DNA of 64,000 nt from contig NZ_JACSQV010000006.1 in NCBI RefSeq assembly GCF_014836445.1, forward strand, positions 88,508-152,507. Direction: 5' to 3'. Source of the stretch: Cellulomonas avistercoris. Lineage in GTDB: Bacteria > Actinomycetota > Actinomycetes > Actinomycetales > Cellulomonadaceae. Shown here in pieces: positions 16,935 to 26,541 of the stretch. Each line of letters starts with the position of its first letter. Position 1 is the first letter of the stretch. Position numbers and translations under genes: made by a program. The notes below the pieces were generated by a model. The model was not told the origin of the DNA and searched no databases. It saw nothing but the letters and a program-made list of their open reading frames with translations.

Positions 16935-17423
16935 GTGGCTCAGACCACCGTCGAGACCGAGTACGAGGGCGACGACACGCCCACCAGCTACACCTCCGAG
17001 ACCGTCGCGCCCACCGGCCGCGGGCAGTCCCTCACGGCACCGGGCCAGGCGCTCGGCCGCCGCAAGGAGGCCGTCGCCCGCGTCCGTCTGGTGCCCGGCA
17101 CCGGCCAGTGGAAGATCAACGGCCGCGCCCTCGAGGAGTACTTCCCGAACAAGGTGCACCAGCAGCTCGTCAACTCCCCGCTGAAGCTCGTGGACGTCGA
17201 GGGTCGTTTCGACGTCGTCGCGCGCATCACCGGTGGTGGCGTCTCCGGCCAGGCCGGCGCGCTGCGCCTGGGCATCGCCCGCGCGCTCAACGCGATCGAC
17301 GCGGAGAACAACCGTCCGGCGCTCAAGAAGGCCGGCTTCCTCACGCGTGACGCTCGCGTGGTGGAGCGCAAGAAGGCGGGTCTCAAGAAGGCCCGCAAGG
17401 CGCCGCAGTACTCGAAGCGCTGA
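16935..17423 (+). CDS. rpsI: 30S ribosomal protein S9
   Basis: Small-subunit head protein whose basic C-terminal tail reaches the P site. The product is 162 residues: a non-conserved acidic N-terminal extension of about 40 residues, then [20 protein letters not shown] and the ending [13 protein letters not shown]. Such N-terminal extensions are usual in actinobacterial S9. GTG has ACGCGAGGATC upstream. A terminator hairpin follows 15 bases after the stop. Confidence 0.98.
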   Translation: MAQTTVETEYEGDDTPTSYTSETVAPTGRGQSLTAPGQALGRRKEAVARVRLVPGTGQWKINGRALEEYFPNKVHQQLVNSPLKLVDVEGRFDVVARITGGGVSGQAGALRLGIARALNAIDAENNRPALKKAGFLTRDARVVERKKAGLKKARKAPQYSKR

Positions 17424-17437
17424 CCCAGCGCTCCGGC

Positions 17438-17477
17438 CCGATGGCCCCGACGGTCGACAGACCGCCGGGGCCATCGG
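17438..17477 (+). terminator. terminator of rplM-rpsI
   Basis: A 12-base-pair outer stem (CCGATGGCCCCG / CGGGGCCATCGG) and, after one mismatch, a 5-base-pair inner stem (CGGTC / GACCG) with a GACA loop. Confidence 0.82.
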
Positions 17478-17590
17478 CATGTCGGGGCACTGCGGGCCGG
17501 CGCGCGGCTCGCGACGCCGGGAACGGATCAGGCACGGCGCCGGCAGCGTCCTCACGGGGGCGGGCGGTCGGCAGGACGAAGGAGCCGGGA

Positions 17591-18940
17591 ATGGGTCGAC
17601 TGTTCGGGACCGACGGGGTACGCGGTCTGGCGAACCGGGACGTCACGGCGGAGGTCGCGCTCGACGCGTCCGTCGCCGCGGCGCACGTGCTGGCCTCGCG
17701 GGGGGACTTCGCCGGGCACCGTCCGCGTGCGCTGATCGGCCGTGACTCGCGCATCTCGGGCGAGTTCCTCTCGGCGGCCGTCGCCGCGGGCCTGGCCTCC
17801 GCGGGCGTCGACGTCGACAACGTCGGCGTCCTGCCGACGCCGGCGGTGGCCTACCTGACGGCGGCGCGCGGCGTCGACATCGGTGTGGTGCTGTCCGCGT
17901 CGCACAACCCCATGCCGGACAACGGCATCAAGTTCCTCGCGCGCGGTGGCCAGAAGCTCGACGACGACGTCGAGGCGGCCATCGAGGCGCGCATGGGCGA
18001 GGACTGGGACCGGCCCCTGGGCGCCGACGTCGGTCGGATCCGCATGGACCTCAACCTCGCCGGCCAGCAGTACGTGGACCACCTCGTCGCGACGATCGGC
18101 GCCACGCGCCTCGACGGCCTGCGCATCGTCATCGACTGCGCCAACGGTGCCGCGAGCGAGGTCGGCCCCGTCGCGCTGCGCCAGGCGGGCGCGGACGTCG
18201 TGGTCATCAACGCGTCGCCCGACGGCCGCAACATCAACGAGGCGTGCGGGTCCACGCACCCCGAGCACCTGCAGGCCGCCGTCGTGGCCGCGCACGCGGA
18301 CCTCGGCGTCGCGCTCGACGGCGACGCCGACCGCTGCCTGGCGGTCGACGCGAGCGGTCAGCTCGTCGACGGCGACCAGATCATGGGCGTGCTCGCCGTC
18401 GCGATGCACGAGCGCGGCGACCTGCCGCACGGCACCCTCGTCACGACGGTGATGAGCAACCTCGGCCTGCGGATCGCGATGCGCGAGGCGGGGATCGCGA
18501 CCGTCGAGACGGGCGTCGGTGACCGGTACGTGCTCGAGGCCATGCGCGCCGGCGGGTTCGGCCTGGGCGGCGAGCAGTCCGGCCACATCATCATGGCGGC
18601 CCACGCGACCACGGGTGACGGCCTCCTGACGGCCCTGCACCTCGCGGCGCGCGTCGTGCAGACCGGACGTCCGCTGGCCGAGCTGGCGGGGGTCGTCCGC
18701 CGGCTGCCGCAGATCCTGGTCAACGTGCCGGACGTGGACCGCTCGCGCACCGACGACCACGTGCTCGCGCAGGCCGTCGCCGCCGCGACCGCGTCGCTCG
18801 GCGACACCGGACGCGTGCTGCTGCGCCCGTCGGGCACCGAGCCGCTCGTGCGCGTCATGGTCGAGGCCGCCACGCAGCAGGAGGCCGACGCCGTCGCGAA
18901 CGAGCTCGCGGGAGTGGTCCGGGAGCGCCTGTCGCTGTGA
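17591..18940 (+). CDS. glmM: phosphoglucosamine mutase
   Basis: Interconverts glucosamine-6-phosphate and glucosamine-1-phosphate for UDP-GlcNAc and peptidoglycan. The 449-residue product has the phosphoserine loop [14 protein letters not shown] (about 102-115), the metal loop DGDADRC and the sugar-binding GEQSGHII and phosphate-binding [12 protein letters not shown] segments. ATG has GAAGGAG upstream. Its pathway partner glmS is at 23111-24967. The 110 bases before the gene, after the rpsI terminator, hold no clear promoter. Confidence 0.97.
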   Translation: MGRLFGTDGVRGLANRDVTAEVALDASVAAAHVLASRGDFAGHRPRALIGRDSRISGEFLSAAVAAGLASAGVDVDNVGVLPTPAVAYLTAARGVDIGVVLSASHNPMPDNGIKFLARGGQKLDDDVEAAIEARMGEDWDRPLGADVGRIRMDLNLAGQQYVDHLVATIGATRLDGLRIVIDCANGAASEVGPVALRQAGADVVVINASPDGRNINEACGSTHPEHLQAAVVAAHADLGVALDGDADRCLAVDASGQLVDGDQIMGVLAVAMHERGDLPHGTLVTTVMSNLGLRIAMREAGIATVETGVGDRYVLEAMRAGGFGLGGEQSGHIIMAAHATTGDGLLTALHLAARVVQTGRPLAELAGVVRRLPQILVNVPDVDRSRTDDHVLAQAVAAATASLGDTGRVLLRPSGTEPLVRVMVEAATQQEADAVANELAGVVRERLSL

Positions 18941-18992
18941 GGTCAGCCGCCGGCGTCGCCGGCGTCGGCCGCGGCTGGAGGAGGAGGACGGG

Positions 18993-19685
18993 ATGTCCGA
19001 GAGCGACCGCATCGCGCGGGACCTGGTGCGACGCACGCTGGACGCGGCGCGCGCCGCGGGACCCGACGCCGTCGCGCCGATCGTCCAAGCCGGGCACCCG
19101 GTGCTCCGCGCCGTGGCGCGGCCGTACGACGGCGGGCTCGCGGCCGACGAGCTCACCGAGCTGCTCGCGCTCATGCACCGCACGATGCGGGCGGCGCCGG
19201 GCGTCGGTCTGGCCGCACCGCAGATCGGGATCCCGCTGGCCCTCGCGGTCGTCGAGGACCCGGGAGCGGGCGACGGCGAGGTGGCCCAGGTGCGGGAGCG
19301 GCCCGCGCTGGCGTACCGGGTGCTGGTCGACCCGTCCTACGAGCCGGTCGACGACGAGCAGGTCGCCTTCTACGAGGGCTGCCTGAGCGTCGTCGGGTAC
19401 CAGGCGGTCGTGGCGCGCGCGCGGACGGTGCGCCTCACGGGGCACGACGAGACGGGTGCGCCGATCGACGAGGTCCTGCGCGGCTGGCCCGCGCGGATCG
19501 TCCAGCACGAGACCGACCACCTGCGCGGCACGCTCTACGTCGACCGTGCGATGCCGCGCTCGCTCTCCGCGACGGACGCCTGGGGCGCACACTGGGGAGC
19601 GGAGCCGGTCCCGCGCGAGGCCGCGCGGGCGCTGGGCTTCGAGCTGCCGCGGACGGCACGGGGGAGTGCCGGGGAGGAGAGGTGA
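18993..19685 (+). CDS. def: peptide deformylase
   Basis: Metal-dependent enzyme that removes the formyl group from new proteins. All three motifs are present in the 230-residue product: GVGLAAPQIG, EGCLSV (metal Cys) and QHETDHLRG (HExxH metal ligands and catalytic Glu). The N-terminal 35 residues and C-terminal 45 residues extend the 150-residue core. ATG follows GGAGGAGGA. The stop overlaps the next ATG, so the amidotransferase is coupled. Confidence 0.95.
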   Translation: MSESDRIARDLVRRTLDAARAAGPDAVAPIVQAGHPVLRAVARPYDGGLAADELTELLALMHRTMRAAPGVGLAAPQIGIPLALAVVEDPGAGDGEVAQVRERPALAYRVLVDPSYEPVDDEQVAFYEGCLSVVGYQAVVARARTVRLTGHDETGAPIDEVLRGWPARIVQHETDHLRGTLYVDRAMPRSLSATDAWGAHWGAEPVPREAARALGFELPRTARGSAGEER

Positions 19686-20479
19686 TGAAGCCGTTCCTGT
19701 TCCTGGGGGTGCGTCCCGAGGCCGCGCCTGCGGACGACGAGTACGCCGCGATGCTGCGGTGCACGGGTCTCGACGAGTCGACGCTGCGTCGCGTGCGCCT
19801 CGAGGCCGCACCGCTCGGCGCCGTGGACCTCGACGCGTGGTCCGGCATCGTGCTGGGCGGGGGGCCGTTCTGCGTGAGCGACCCCGAGGACGCCAAGTCG
19901 GCGGTGCAGCGCCGCGTCGAGGCGGACCTCGCGCGGCTGCTGGACGCGGTCGTGCCCGCCGACCACCCCTTCTTCGGGGCCTGCTACGGCATCGGCACCC
20001 TGGGCCGGCACCAGGGGGGCGTCGTGGACCGTGCGCACCCCGAGCCCGTCGGCGCGGTCACCGTCGAGCTCACGGCCGCCGGGCGGGCCGACCCCGTCAT
20101 GGGCGTCGGCCCCGCGCGCTTCGGAGCGTTCGTGGGGCACAAGGAGGGGCTCAGCGCGCTGCCGCCCCACGCGGTGCTGCTCGCGACGTCGAGCACGGCA
20201 CCCGTCCAGGCGTTCCGCGTGGGCAGCAACGTGTATGCCACGCAGTTCCACCCGGAGCTCGACGTCGACGGGCTCGCGACGCGCGTCGAGGCGTACCGCT
20301 ACGACGGGTACTTCGACCCCGCCGAGGCGGCGCAGGTCGTGGCCGACGCGCGCACCAGCGGCGTGCGCACGGTGCCGGGGGTGCTGCGGGCGTTCGTCGA
20401 GCGGTACGTCCACCCGCGGGGGGAGACCGGTCGGCACCGTACGGACCTGGGGGACGAGATCACCGTTCCTCAGGGCTGA
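19685..20479 (+). CDS. class I glutamine amidotransferase
   Basis: Stand-alone glutaminase-type domain of 264 residues. Visible are GIVLGGGPFCVSD, the nucleophile Cys in FGACYGIGTLG and the His-x-Glu pair in ATQFHPELD. It lacks a synthetase domain, like GMP-synthase-related and gamma-glutamyl-peptide hydrolase-like proteins; the acceptor substrate is unknown. ATG at 19685 overlaps the def stop; an in-frame GTG at 19682 is possible, but GGGGAGGAGAGG sits at better spacing for the ATG. Often annotated as glutamine amidotransferase in this position. Confidence 0.85.
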   Translation: MKPFLFLGVRPEAAPADDEYAAMLRCTGLDESTLRRVRLEAAPLGAVDLDAWSGIVLGGGPFCVSDPEDAKSAVQRRVEADLARLLDAVVPADHPFFGACYGIGTLGRHQGGVVDRAHPEPVGAVTVELTAAGRADPVMGVGPARFGAFVGHKEGLSALPPHAVLLATSSTAPVQAFRVGSNVYATQFHPELDVDGLATRVEAYRYDGYFDPAEAAQVVADARTSGVRTVPGVLRAFVERYVHPRGETGRHRTDLGDEITVPQG

Positions 20480-20570
20480 TTCGGGGGAATACCCGATGTG
20501 CCGGGGAGCGGTGCGCACCTAGCGTGGTCACGTCGCCACCACCGGGGTGGGTACGACGAGGGGAGGGCAC

Positions 20571-21272
20571 GTGCTCGAGCAGTGGGCACTCGACCTCGCG
20601 GCGTCGCCGTGGGTCTTCGCGGCGCTGCTCGGGTTCGCGACGGTGGACGGGTTCTTCCCGCCGGTACCCAGCGAGTCGCTGGTCATCGGGCTCGCCTCGT
20701 TGTCGACCTCGACGGGCAGCCCCGTGCTGTGGCCGGTCATCGCGGTCGCGGCCCTCGGGGCGTTCACGGGCGACCAGATCGCGTTCCAGATCGGCAGGGC
20801 CCTGCCCATCCGCCGACTGCGCGGCTTCCGCGGCCGGCGCGGGCAGGCGCTCCTGGACTGGGCCGAGCGGGCGCTGCGCGACCGTGGCGCCGCGTTCATC
20901 ATCGCGGCCCGCTACATCCCCGTCGGTCGGGTCGCGGTCAACATGACGGCCGGGGCGCTCGGCTTCCGCCGTCGGCGCTTCGTGCTCCTCACCGGGATCG
21001 CCGCGGTGACCTGGGCTCTCTACTCGACCCTCATCGGGATCGGCACGGGGACCGTGCTGGGGCACTCGCCGATCATCGGCGTGGGCGTGGGGGTCCTCGG
21101 CGGGTTCGTGATCGGGCTCGTCGTCGACCGGGTCCTGCGGCGCTGGCTGCGCATCGAGCCGCCACCCGCGCAGGACGCGTCGGCCGCGATCGACCAGGGG
21201 GCGACGTCCGACGCCCCACCCGCCGTCGTGGGCGACGCGCGCGTGCGGCCGGGCGAGGGCACGGCCGCCTGA
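20571..21272 (+). CDS. DedA-family membrane protein
   Basis: Polytopic membrane protein of 233 residues. The DedA/SNARE-associated signature is seen in DGFFPPVPSESLVIG and ARYIPVGRVAVNMTAGALGF, the latter containing the functional Arg-x3-Gly-Arg type site. About four to five hydrophobic segments are visible and a polar tail follows. The family has been linked to lipid-carrier (undecaprenyl phosphate) flipping and membrane homeostasis. GTG at 20571 has AGGGGAGGG upstream and is preferred to the in-frame GTG at 20547. A TAGCGT at 20521-20526 could be its -10. Confidence 0.88.
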   Translation: MLEQWALDLAASPWVFAALLGFATVDGFFPPVPSESLVIGLASLSTSTGSPVLWPVIAVAALGAFTGDQIAFQIGRALPIRRLRGFRGRRGQALLDWAERALRDRGAAFIIAARYIPVGRVAVNMTAGALGFRRRRFVLLTGIAAVTWALYSTLIGIGTGTVLGHSPIIGVGVGVLGGFVIGLVVDRVLRRWLRIEPPPAQDASAAIDQGATSDAPPAVVGDARVRPGEGTAA

Positions 21273-21282
21273 CGGCCAGTCG

Positions 21283-21299
21283 GAGGTCACGGTGACCTC
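21283..21299. terminator. short palindrome after DedA gene
   Basis: GAGGTCAC-G-GTGACCTC, an 8-base-pair inverted repeat with a single central base, 11 bases after the DedA stop. It could be a terminator or a protein-binding site. Confidence 0.4.
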
Positions 21300-21370
21300 A
21301 CGATACGACCGCTGTGACAACGATCCGGTATCGACCGGTCGGCCGGGTGCGCTCCGGTGCCCGGCGCGTC

Positions 21371-21408
21371 CTACGCTCGAGGGAGCGCGACGTCGACGTC
21401 ACGCTCCC
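21371..21408 (+). promoter_or_regulatory. TACGCT -10 and long near-palindrome before lipoprotein gene
   Basis: TACGCT at 21371-21376 may be a -10. Right after it, 21381-21408 forms a 28-base near-palindrome: GGGAGCG pairs with CGCTCCC, then one C/A mismatch, then a central GACGTCGACGTC that is itself self-complementary. It would be an operator across the transcription start or a hairpin at the 5' end of the mRNA. Confidence 0.5.
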
Positions 21409-21482
21409 CGCCCACCGCGAGGCCCCACGACGAGCAGGGGTCCGACCCCGTGCGTCCGGGGACGAGACGGCGGAGGTCGACG

Positions 21483-22034
21483 GTGCGGGCAGCAGGACGT
21501 GGTGCGACGACGGCGATCGCCGTGCTCGCGCTCGCGGGCTGCAGCCAGTCGGTCGCCGCACAGCCCGCCGTCACGACCGCCGAGGTCCGCACGGACGCGA
21601 GCTGCCTGGACGCGGAGGTGCTCGACGCGCTCGGGCTCGAGCTCGACGCGTCGCTGCGCACCGGCGCCCCGGCGGCGACGACGCGAGGGCTGCCACCCGA
21701 CGGGTTCGTCCCCGACACCGCGCTGCTGTGCGACCGCGGCACGACGCTGCGCGACTCGGCCGGCCGGTGGTGGGCGGTCACGTCGACGCGGCTCGAGGGT
21801 GACCTGGAACCGCTGGTCGGCGTCATGACGCGCGCGTCCGCCGCGTGCGGCGTCGGGATCGTCGCCCAGGTGTGGCTCGTCGACGCGCTGGGTGCGGCCG
21901 TCCTGCTGCCGCGCGAGGCGGCGTGCTCCGACGACGGCCTGCCCGCGGCGCTCGAGCAGCTCGACGTCGTCGACCGCACCGAGCACCCCGTCGCGCTCGT
22001 GCCGGGCGGCACGGCGCAGGCGCCCACGCCCTGA
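21483..22034 (+). CDS. putative lipoprotein of unknown function
   Basis: Product of 183 residues with a signal peptide and lipobox LALAGC, so a lipid-anchored exported protein. The mature part contains five further Cys residues, which may form disulphides, and a DSAGRWWAVTS segment, but no family I recognise. GTG at 21483 gives a compact signal peptide; GGCGGAGG is upstream. An in-frame start at 21357 would put 42 extra residues before the signal and is rejected. It converges with coaA. Confidence 0.7.
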   Translation: MRAAGRGATTAIAVLALAGCSQSVAAQPAVTTAEVRTDASCLDAEVLDALGLELDASLRTGAPAATTRGLPPDGFVPDTALLCDRGTTLRDSAGRWWAVTSTRLEGDLEPLVGVMTRASAACGVGIVAQVWLVDALGAAVLLPREAACSDDGLPAALEQLDVVDRTEHPVALVPGGTAQAPTP

Positions 22035-22073
22035 GGCGAGGGCCGGGCACGTCGGGCACCGTGCGGCGGGACG

Positions 22074-23039
22074 TCAGATCTTGCGCAGCCGCACCCGCTG
22101 CACCGCGTGGTCCGGCCCCTTGGTGAGCACCAGCGTGGCGCGGCTGCGCGTCGGCAGGATGTTCTCCTCGAGGTTCGGCGCGTTGATGCTGTCCCAGATG
22201 CTCTCGGCGCGCGCGACCGCCTCGTCGTCGGTGAGTGACGCGTACCGGTGGAAGTACGACTCCGGGCGCGCGAACGCCGTCTCCCGCAGCGAGAGGAACC
22301 GGTCCACGTACCACTGCTTGACGTCGGACGTGCGGGCGTCGACGTAGATCGAGAAGTCGAAGAAGTCGCTCAGCGCGAGGTTCGACGTGCCCGCCAGGGT
22401 GGGGCGTGCCGGCTGCAGCACGTTGAGGCCCTCGACGATGAGCACGTCCGGCTGCCGCACCACCACGTGCGCGTCGGGCACGATGTCGTACGTGAGGTGG
22501 TCGTACACGGGGACCGTCACCTCGGGACGCCCGGCCTTGACCTTCGACACGAAGCGCAGCAGCGCGCGCCGGTCGTAGGACTCGGGGAAGCCCTTGCGCT
22601 GGAGCAGGCCGCGACGCTCGAGCTCGGCGTTGGGGTGCAGGAAGCCGTCCGTCGTCACCAGCTCGACGTGCGGCGTCGCCGGCCAGCGCGCCATGAGCTC
22701 CCGCAGCAGGCGCGCCGTCGTGGACTTGCCCACGGCGACCGACCCCGCCACGCCGATGACGAACGGCGTGCGGCCGACGTCCTCGCGCAGGAACGTGCTC
22801 GTCGCGTGGTGCAGACCGCGCGTCGCCTGGATGTACAGGTCGAGCAGGCGCGAGAGCGGACGGTAGATGGCGTCGACCTCGGCGAGGTCGATGGGGTCGC
22901 CGATGCCGCGCAGCCGGTCGACGTCGGCGTCGGTCAGCGGCAGGGGCGTCGAGGCCGACAAGCGGGTCCAGGCGCTGCGGTCGAGGTCGACGTAGGGCGT
23001 GGCGGGGACCAGGGACGGCACGCGACGATTCTTCCGCAT
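22074..23039 (-). CDS. coaA: type I pantothenate kinase
   Basis: First committed step of coenzyme A synthesis (pantothenate to 4-phosphopantothenate). The 321-residue product has the P-loop [14 protein letters not shown], the TTDGFLHPN and RKGFPESYD segments and [12 protein letters not shown], all typical of the prokaryotic type I enzyme feedback-inhibited by CoA. ATG at 23039 was chosen because the sequence upstream in frame is not conserved. Divergent from glmS across 71 bases. Confidence 0.96.
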   Translation of the reverse strand: MRKNRRVPSLVPATPYVDLDRSAWTRLSASTPLPLTDADVDRLRGIGDPIDLAEVDAIYRPLSRLLDLYIQATRGLHHATSTFLREDVGRTPFVIGVAGSVAVGKSTTARLLRELMARWPATPHVELVTTDGFLHPNAELERRGLLQRKGFPESYDRRALLRFVSKVKAGRPEVTVPVYDHLTYDIVPDAHVVVRQPDVLIVEGLNVLQPARPTLAGTSNLALSDFFDFSIYVDARTSDVKQWYVDRFLSLRETAFARPESYFHRYASLTDDEAVARAESIWDSINAPNLEENILPTRSRATLVLTKGPDHAVQRVRLRKI

Positions 23040-23097
23040 GACGCGGTGTGCTGGTGCCGACGGTCCGCGCGCCACCCGTCCGCGCGGGGAGCCCCGG

Positions 23098-23103
23098 TAG
23101 AGT
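23098..23103 (+). promoter_or_regulatory. -10 TAGAGT, leaderless start of glmS
   Basis: TAGAGT is followed by 7 bases and the ATG at 23111; no Shine-Dalgarno sequence. Confidence 0.55.
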
Positions 23104-23110
23104 CGGCCCC

Positions 23111-24967
23111 ATGTGCGGAATCGTCGGGTACGTCGGCAGCGCGACTCCGAGCGAGCGTCCCCTGGACGTGGTGCTCGAGGGTCTGCGGCGTTTGGAGTAC
23201 CGCGGGTACGACTCCGCGGGTGTGGCGCTGGTCGTGCCCGGTGGTGGGCTCGCGACGGCCAAGAAGGCCGGCAAGCTCGTCAACCTGGTGGAGGAGCTCG
23301 CCGCGCACCCGCTGCCGCCGGCCACCGCGGCCATCGGCCACACGCGCTGGGCGACGCACGGCGGCCCGACCGACGTCAACGCGCACCCGCACGTGTCCGG
23401 GGGCCTCGCGGTCATCCACAACGGCATCGTCGAGAACTTCGCGCCCCTGAAGGCCGAGCTCGTGGGTGCCGGGGTCGAGTTCCTCTCCGAGACGGACACC
23501 GAGGTCGTCGCGCACCTGCTGGCCCGCGAGTACGACGAGGTGAAGGACCTGACGGCCGCGATGACCTCGGTCGCGCGGCGGCTGCAGGGCACGTTCACCC
23601 TGCTGGCGGTGCACGCGGACGTCCCCGACACGGTCGTCGGCGCGCGGCACGACTCACCGCTGGTCGTCGGCCTGGGTGACGGCGAGAACTTCCTGGGCTC
23701 GGACGTCGCGGCGTTCATCGGCTCGACGCGCAGGGCGCTCGAGCTGGGGCAGGACCAGGTCGTGACGATCACGCCGACGTCCGTGACGGTCACGGACCTC
23801 GCGGGGACGCCCGTCGAGGCCAAGCCGTACACGGTGGACTGGGACACCGCCGCCGCCGAGAAGGGCGGCTTCCGGTCCTTCATGGAGAAGGAGATCCACG
23901 ACCAGCCCCAGGCGGTCGCGGACACGCTCCTGGGCCGGCTGGACGTCTCGGGCCGCCTCGTGCTCGACGAGCTGCGCATCGACGAGTCGGTGCTGCGCTC
24001 GATCGACAAGATCGTCGTCGTCGCGTGCGGCACGGCCGCCTACGCGGGCCACGTCGCCAAGTACGCCATCGAGCACTGGTGCCGCATCCCCGTCGAGGTC
24101 GAGCTCGCGCACGAGTTCCGCTACCGCGACCCGGTGGTCGACGAGCGCACCCTGGTCGTCGCCGTGTCGCAGTCCGGCGAGACGATGGACACGCTCATGG
24201 CGGTGCGTCACGCGAGCGAGCAGGGCGCCACGACGCTCGCGATCGTCAACACCCACGGCTCGACGATCCCGCGCGAGGCCGACGCCGTCCTGTACACCCA
24301 CGCGGGCCCGGAGATCGCCGTCGCGTCGACCAAGGCGTTCCTGTCGCAGATCACCGCGGCGTACCTGCTGGGTCTGTACCTGGCGCAGCTGCGGGGCAAC
24401 AAGTTCCCCGACGAGATCGCCGCGACCCTCGCCGACCTGCGCGAGATGCCCGGCAAGATCCAGCTGGTCCTCGACCGCGCCGAGCGGGTCCGGGAGGTCG
24501 CGCGCTGGATGGCGGACTCGCCCGCCGTGCTCTTCCTGGGCCGGCACGTCGGCTTCCCCGTCGCGCTCGAGGGAGCGCTCAAGCTCAAGGAGCTCGCCTA
24601 CATCCACGCCGAGGGCTTCGCCGCCGGCGAGCTCAAGCACGGCCCGATCGCGCTGATCGAGCCGGGCCAGCCCGTGTTCGTCATCGTCCCGTCGCCGCGC
24701 GGGCGCGACTCGCTGCACTCGAAGGTCGTCTCCAACATCCAGGAGATCCGCGCGCGCGGCGCACGGACGCTCGTGGTGGCGGAGGACGGGGACGAGGCCG
24801 TCGTGCCGTACGCCGACGAGGTGTTCTCGGTACCCCAGACCTCGACGCTGCTCGCGCCGCTGCTCACCGTCGTGCCGCTGCAGATCTTCGCCTCGGAGCT
24901 CGCGAACGCCAAGGGCCTGGACGTCGACCAGCCGCGCAACCTCGCGAAGTCCGTCACCGTCGAGTGA
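23111..24967 (+). CDS. glmS: glutamine-fructose-6-phosphate aminotransferase (isomerizing)
   Basis: Makes glucosamine-6-phosphate from fructose-6-phosphate and glutamine. The start is fixed by MCGIVGYVG: Cys2 becomes the N-terminal nucleophile after Met removal. The glutaminase domain (about 1-240) has [18 protein letters not shown]; two SIS sugar-isomerase domains follow ([12 protein letters not shown] and the second around [17 protein letters not shown]). Length 618 residues, normal. The ending [13 protein letters not shown] is diagnostic. acpS starts 25 bases later and may be co-transcribed. Confidence 0.98.
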   Translation: MCGIVGYVGSATPSERPLDVVLEGLRRLEYRGYDSAGVALVVPGGGLATAKKAGKLVNLVEELAAHPLPPATAAIGHTRWATHGGPTDVNAHPHVSGGLAVIHNGIVENFAPLKAELVGAGVEFLSETDTEVVAHLLAREYDEVKDLTAAMTSVARRLQGTFTLLAVHADVPDTVVGARHDSPLVVGLGDGENFLGSDVAAFIGSTRRALELGQDQVVTITPTSVTVTDLAGTPVEAKPYTVDWDTAAAEKGGFRSFMEKEIHDQPQAVADTLLGRLDVSGRLVLDELRIDESVLRSIDKIVVVACGTAAYAGHVAKYAIEHWCRIPVEVELAHEFRYRDPVVDERTLVVAVSQSGETMDTLMAVRHASEQGATTLAIVNTHGSTIPREADAVLYTHAGPEIAVASTKAFLSQITAAYLLGLYLAQLRGNKFPDEIAATLADLREMPGKIQLVLDRAERVREVARWMADSPAVLFLGRHVGFPVALEGALKLKELAYIHAEGFAAGELKHGPIALIEPGQPVFVIVPSPRGRDSLHSKVVSNIQEIRARGARTLVVAEDGDEAVVPYADEVFSVPQTSTLLAPLLTVVPLQIFASELANAKGLDVDQPRNLAKSVTVE

Positions 24968-24992
24968 CCGGCGGGCCCGCGGGGGGTGCCGC

Positions 24993-25349
24993 GTGATCGT
25001 GGGCGTCGGCATCGACGTCGTCGACGTCGCGCGCTTCATGGCGACGGTGGAGCGCGTGCCCGCGCTGCGGGTGCGGCTGTTCACGCCCGACGAGCGCGAC
25101 CTGCCGGACGCGTCGCTCGCCGCGCGGTTCGCCGCGAAGGAGGCGATCGCCAAGGCGCTCGGGGCCCCGCCGGGCATGAGCTGGCAGGACGCGACCGTGC
25201 GGCGCGTCTCGGGGGCGCAGCCCGTCGTCGAGATCGTCGGCACGGTGCTGGCGCGTGCCCGGGAGCTCGGCGTCGACCGGTTCCACCTGTCGATCTCGCA
25301 CGACGCGGGCATCGCCTCCGCCGTCGTCGTCGCGGAACGCGACACCTGA
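24993..25349 (+). CDS. acpS: holo-[acyl-carrier-protein] synthase
   Basis: Transfers 4-phosphopantetheine from CoA to acyl carrier protein. The 118-residue product has the magnesium-binding motif [11 protein letters not shown] and [13 protein letters not shown], and ends with [16 protein letters not shown]. Normal length. GTG start lies in a GGGGGTGCC context after glmS. Gene order acpS-nnr-alr-tsaE-tsaB-rimI-tsaD is common in actinobacteria; here a converging F420-type oxidoreductase gene is inserted after acpS. Confidence 0.95.
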   Translation: MIVGVGIDVVDVARFMATVERVPALRVRLFTPDERDLPDASLAARFAAKEAIAKALGAPPGMSWQDATVRRVSGAQPVVEIVGTVLARARELGVDRFHLSISHDAGIASAVVVAERDT

Positions 25350-25363
25350 CGCCCGTCAGGGTC

Positions 25364-25476
25364 GTGAGAGAGCAGTCCGCCCGCCTCCTGTGGGGCGTGA
25401 GAGAGCAATCCGGTCGCCGCTGCGGGGACCGGATCGCTCTCTCACGCCCGGGGGGAGTGCTGGATTGCTCTCTCGC
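25364..25476. repeat. four-copy nested inverted repeat, GTGAGAGAGCAATCC unit
   Basis: Four copies of a 15-base unit lie between converging acpS and the oxidoreductase gene: forward at 25364-25378 and 25397-25411, reverse at 25431-25445 and 25462-25476. Each differs at one or two positions. The inner pair extends to a 19-base stem (25397-25415 with 25427-25445, one mismatch, 11-base loop). The array may act as a bidirectional terminator, but the repeated unit is more conserved than a terminator needs. Confidence 0.9.
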
Positions 25477-25499
25477 GGCCGGGGGAGGGGAGGGGAGGG

Positions 25500-26486
25500 T
25501 CAGCGGAGGTGGGGGGCGACCTCGCGGGCGAAGAGCTCGATGCCCGAGCGGTCGTACGCGGCCTCGGCGAAGTACGTGATCGCGTACGTCATGCCCAGCG
25601 ACTGCAGCTCGCGCAGCTTCTCGACGATCTGCTCGGGCGTGCCGACCAGCGGGCCGCGGCGGAACTCCTCGGCGACGCCGGGCGCCTTGTCGGGCACCGT
25701 GTTGGCGTAGTGCTCCTCGACCCACGCGATGCGGTCGTCGACCTCGTCCTGCGTCGCGCCGATGACGACGTTGTAGTTGGCCGAGCGCGTGATCTCGTCG
25801 AAGTTGCGGCCGATGGCCTCGCAGTGCCCGCGCAGGATCTCGGACTTGTGCGCGAAGCCCTCGGGGCTGCCGTCGAAGTTGGTGTACTGCGCGTGCTCGG
25901 CCGCGATCCGCAGGGTCTTCTTCTCGCCACCGCCGGCGATCCACAGCGGCGGGCCGTCGACCTGCAGGGGGAGCGGCGAGAGCTGGGCGCCGTCGACCTG
26001 GTAGTGCACGCCGTCGAGCGTGGCGGTGCCGTTGGTCCACATCTGCTTGAAGATCTGCACGCCCTCGTCGAGCATCGCGATGCGCTCGCCCGCACGCGGG
26101 AAGCCGTAGCCGTACGCCCGCCACTCGTGCTCGTACCAGCCGGCACCGATGCCCATCTCGACGCGGCCGCCGGAGATGACGTCGGCCGTCGTCGCGACCT
26201 TCGCCAGGTAGGCGGGGTTGCGGTACGCCATGCACGTGCACATCTGGCCCAGGCGCACGCGCGACGTCGACGCCGCGAACGCGTTGATGAGGCTCCACGC
26301 CTCGTGGGTCGCCTCGCCGTTGGGCTCGGGCACGGCGTGGAAGTGGTCGTACACCCAGATGGACTCGAAGACGTCGCCGTCGTCGGCCCACTGCGCGAGA
26401 CCGTGCATGACCTTCCAGTGGTCGCGGGTCTCGATGCCCGTGAGGTCCTGGCGCCAGCCCTGGGGGATGAAGAGTCCGAATCGCAT
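25500..26486 (-). CDS. LLM-class F420-dependent oxidoreductase
   Basis: TIM-barrel flavin/F420-dependent oxidoreductase of 328 residues. The start MRFGLFIPQGWRQDL, the segment ESIWVYDHFHAVPEP and VRLGQMCTCMAYRNPAYLAK fit the luciferase-like F420 group. The ending GIELFAREVAPHL is also typical. Substrate unknown. The open frame continues upstream for about 1000 codons but only as antisense of the nnr genes; ATG at 26486 gives the conserved start and has TAGCGT 7 bases upstream, a leaderless pattern. Divergent from the nnr gene. Confidence 0.88.
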   Translation of the reverse strand: MRFGLFIPQGWRQDLTGIETRDHWKVMHGLAQWADDGDVFESIWVYDHFHAVPEPNGEATHEAWSLINAFAASTSRVRLGQMCTCMAYRNPAYLAKVATTADVISGGRVEMGIGAGWYEHEWRAYGYGFPRAGERIAMLDEGVQIFKQMWTNGTATLDGVHYQVDGAQLSPLPLQVDGPPLWIAGGGEKKTLRIAAEHAQYTNFDGSPEGFAHKSEILRGHCEAIGRNFDEITRSANYNVVIGATQDEVDDRIAWVEEHYANTVPDKAPGVAEEFRRGPLVGTPEQIVEKLRELQSLGMTYAITYFAEAAYDRSGIELFAREVAPHLR

Positions 26487-26493
26487 GCGCGCC

Positions 26494-26499
26494 ACGCTA
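26494..26499 (-). promoter_or_regulatory. -10 TAGCGT, leaderless start of LLM gene
   Basis: Minus-strand TAGCGT with 7 bases to the ATG at 26486. Confidence 0.5.
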
Positions 26500-26541
26500 C
26501 CGGCGCTCGCCCCCCGGCTGCGCGCGGGCCAGGATGGGCGC

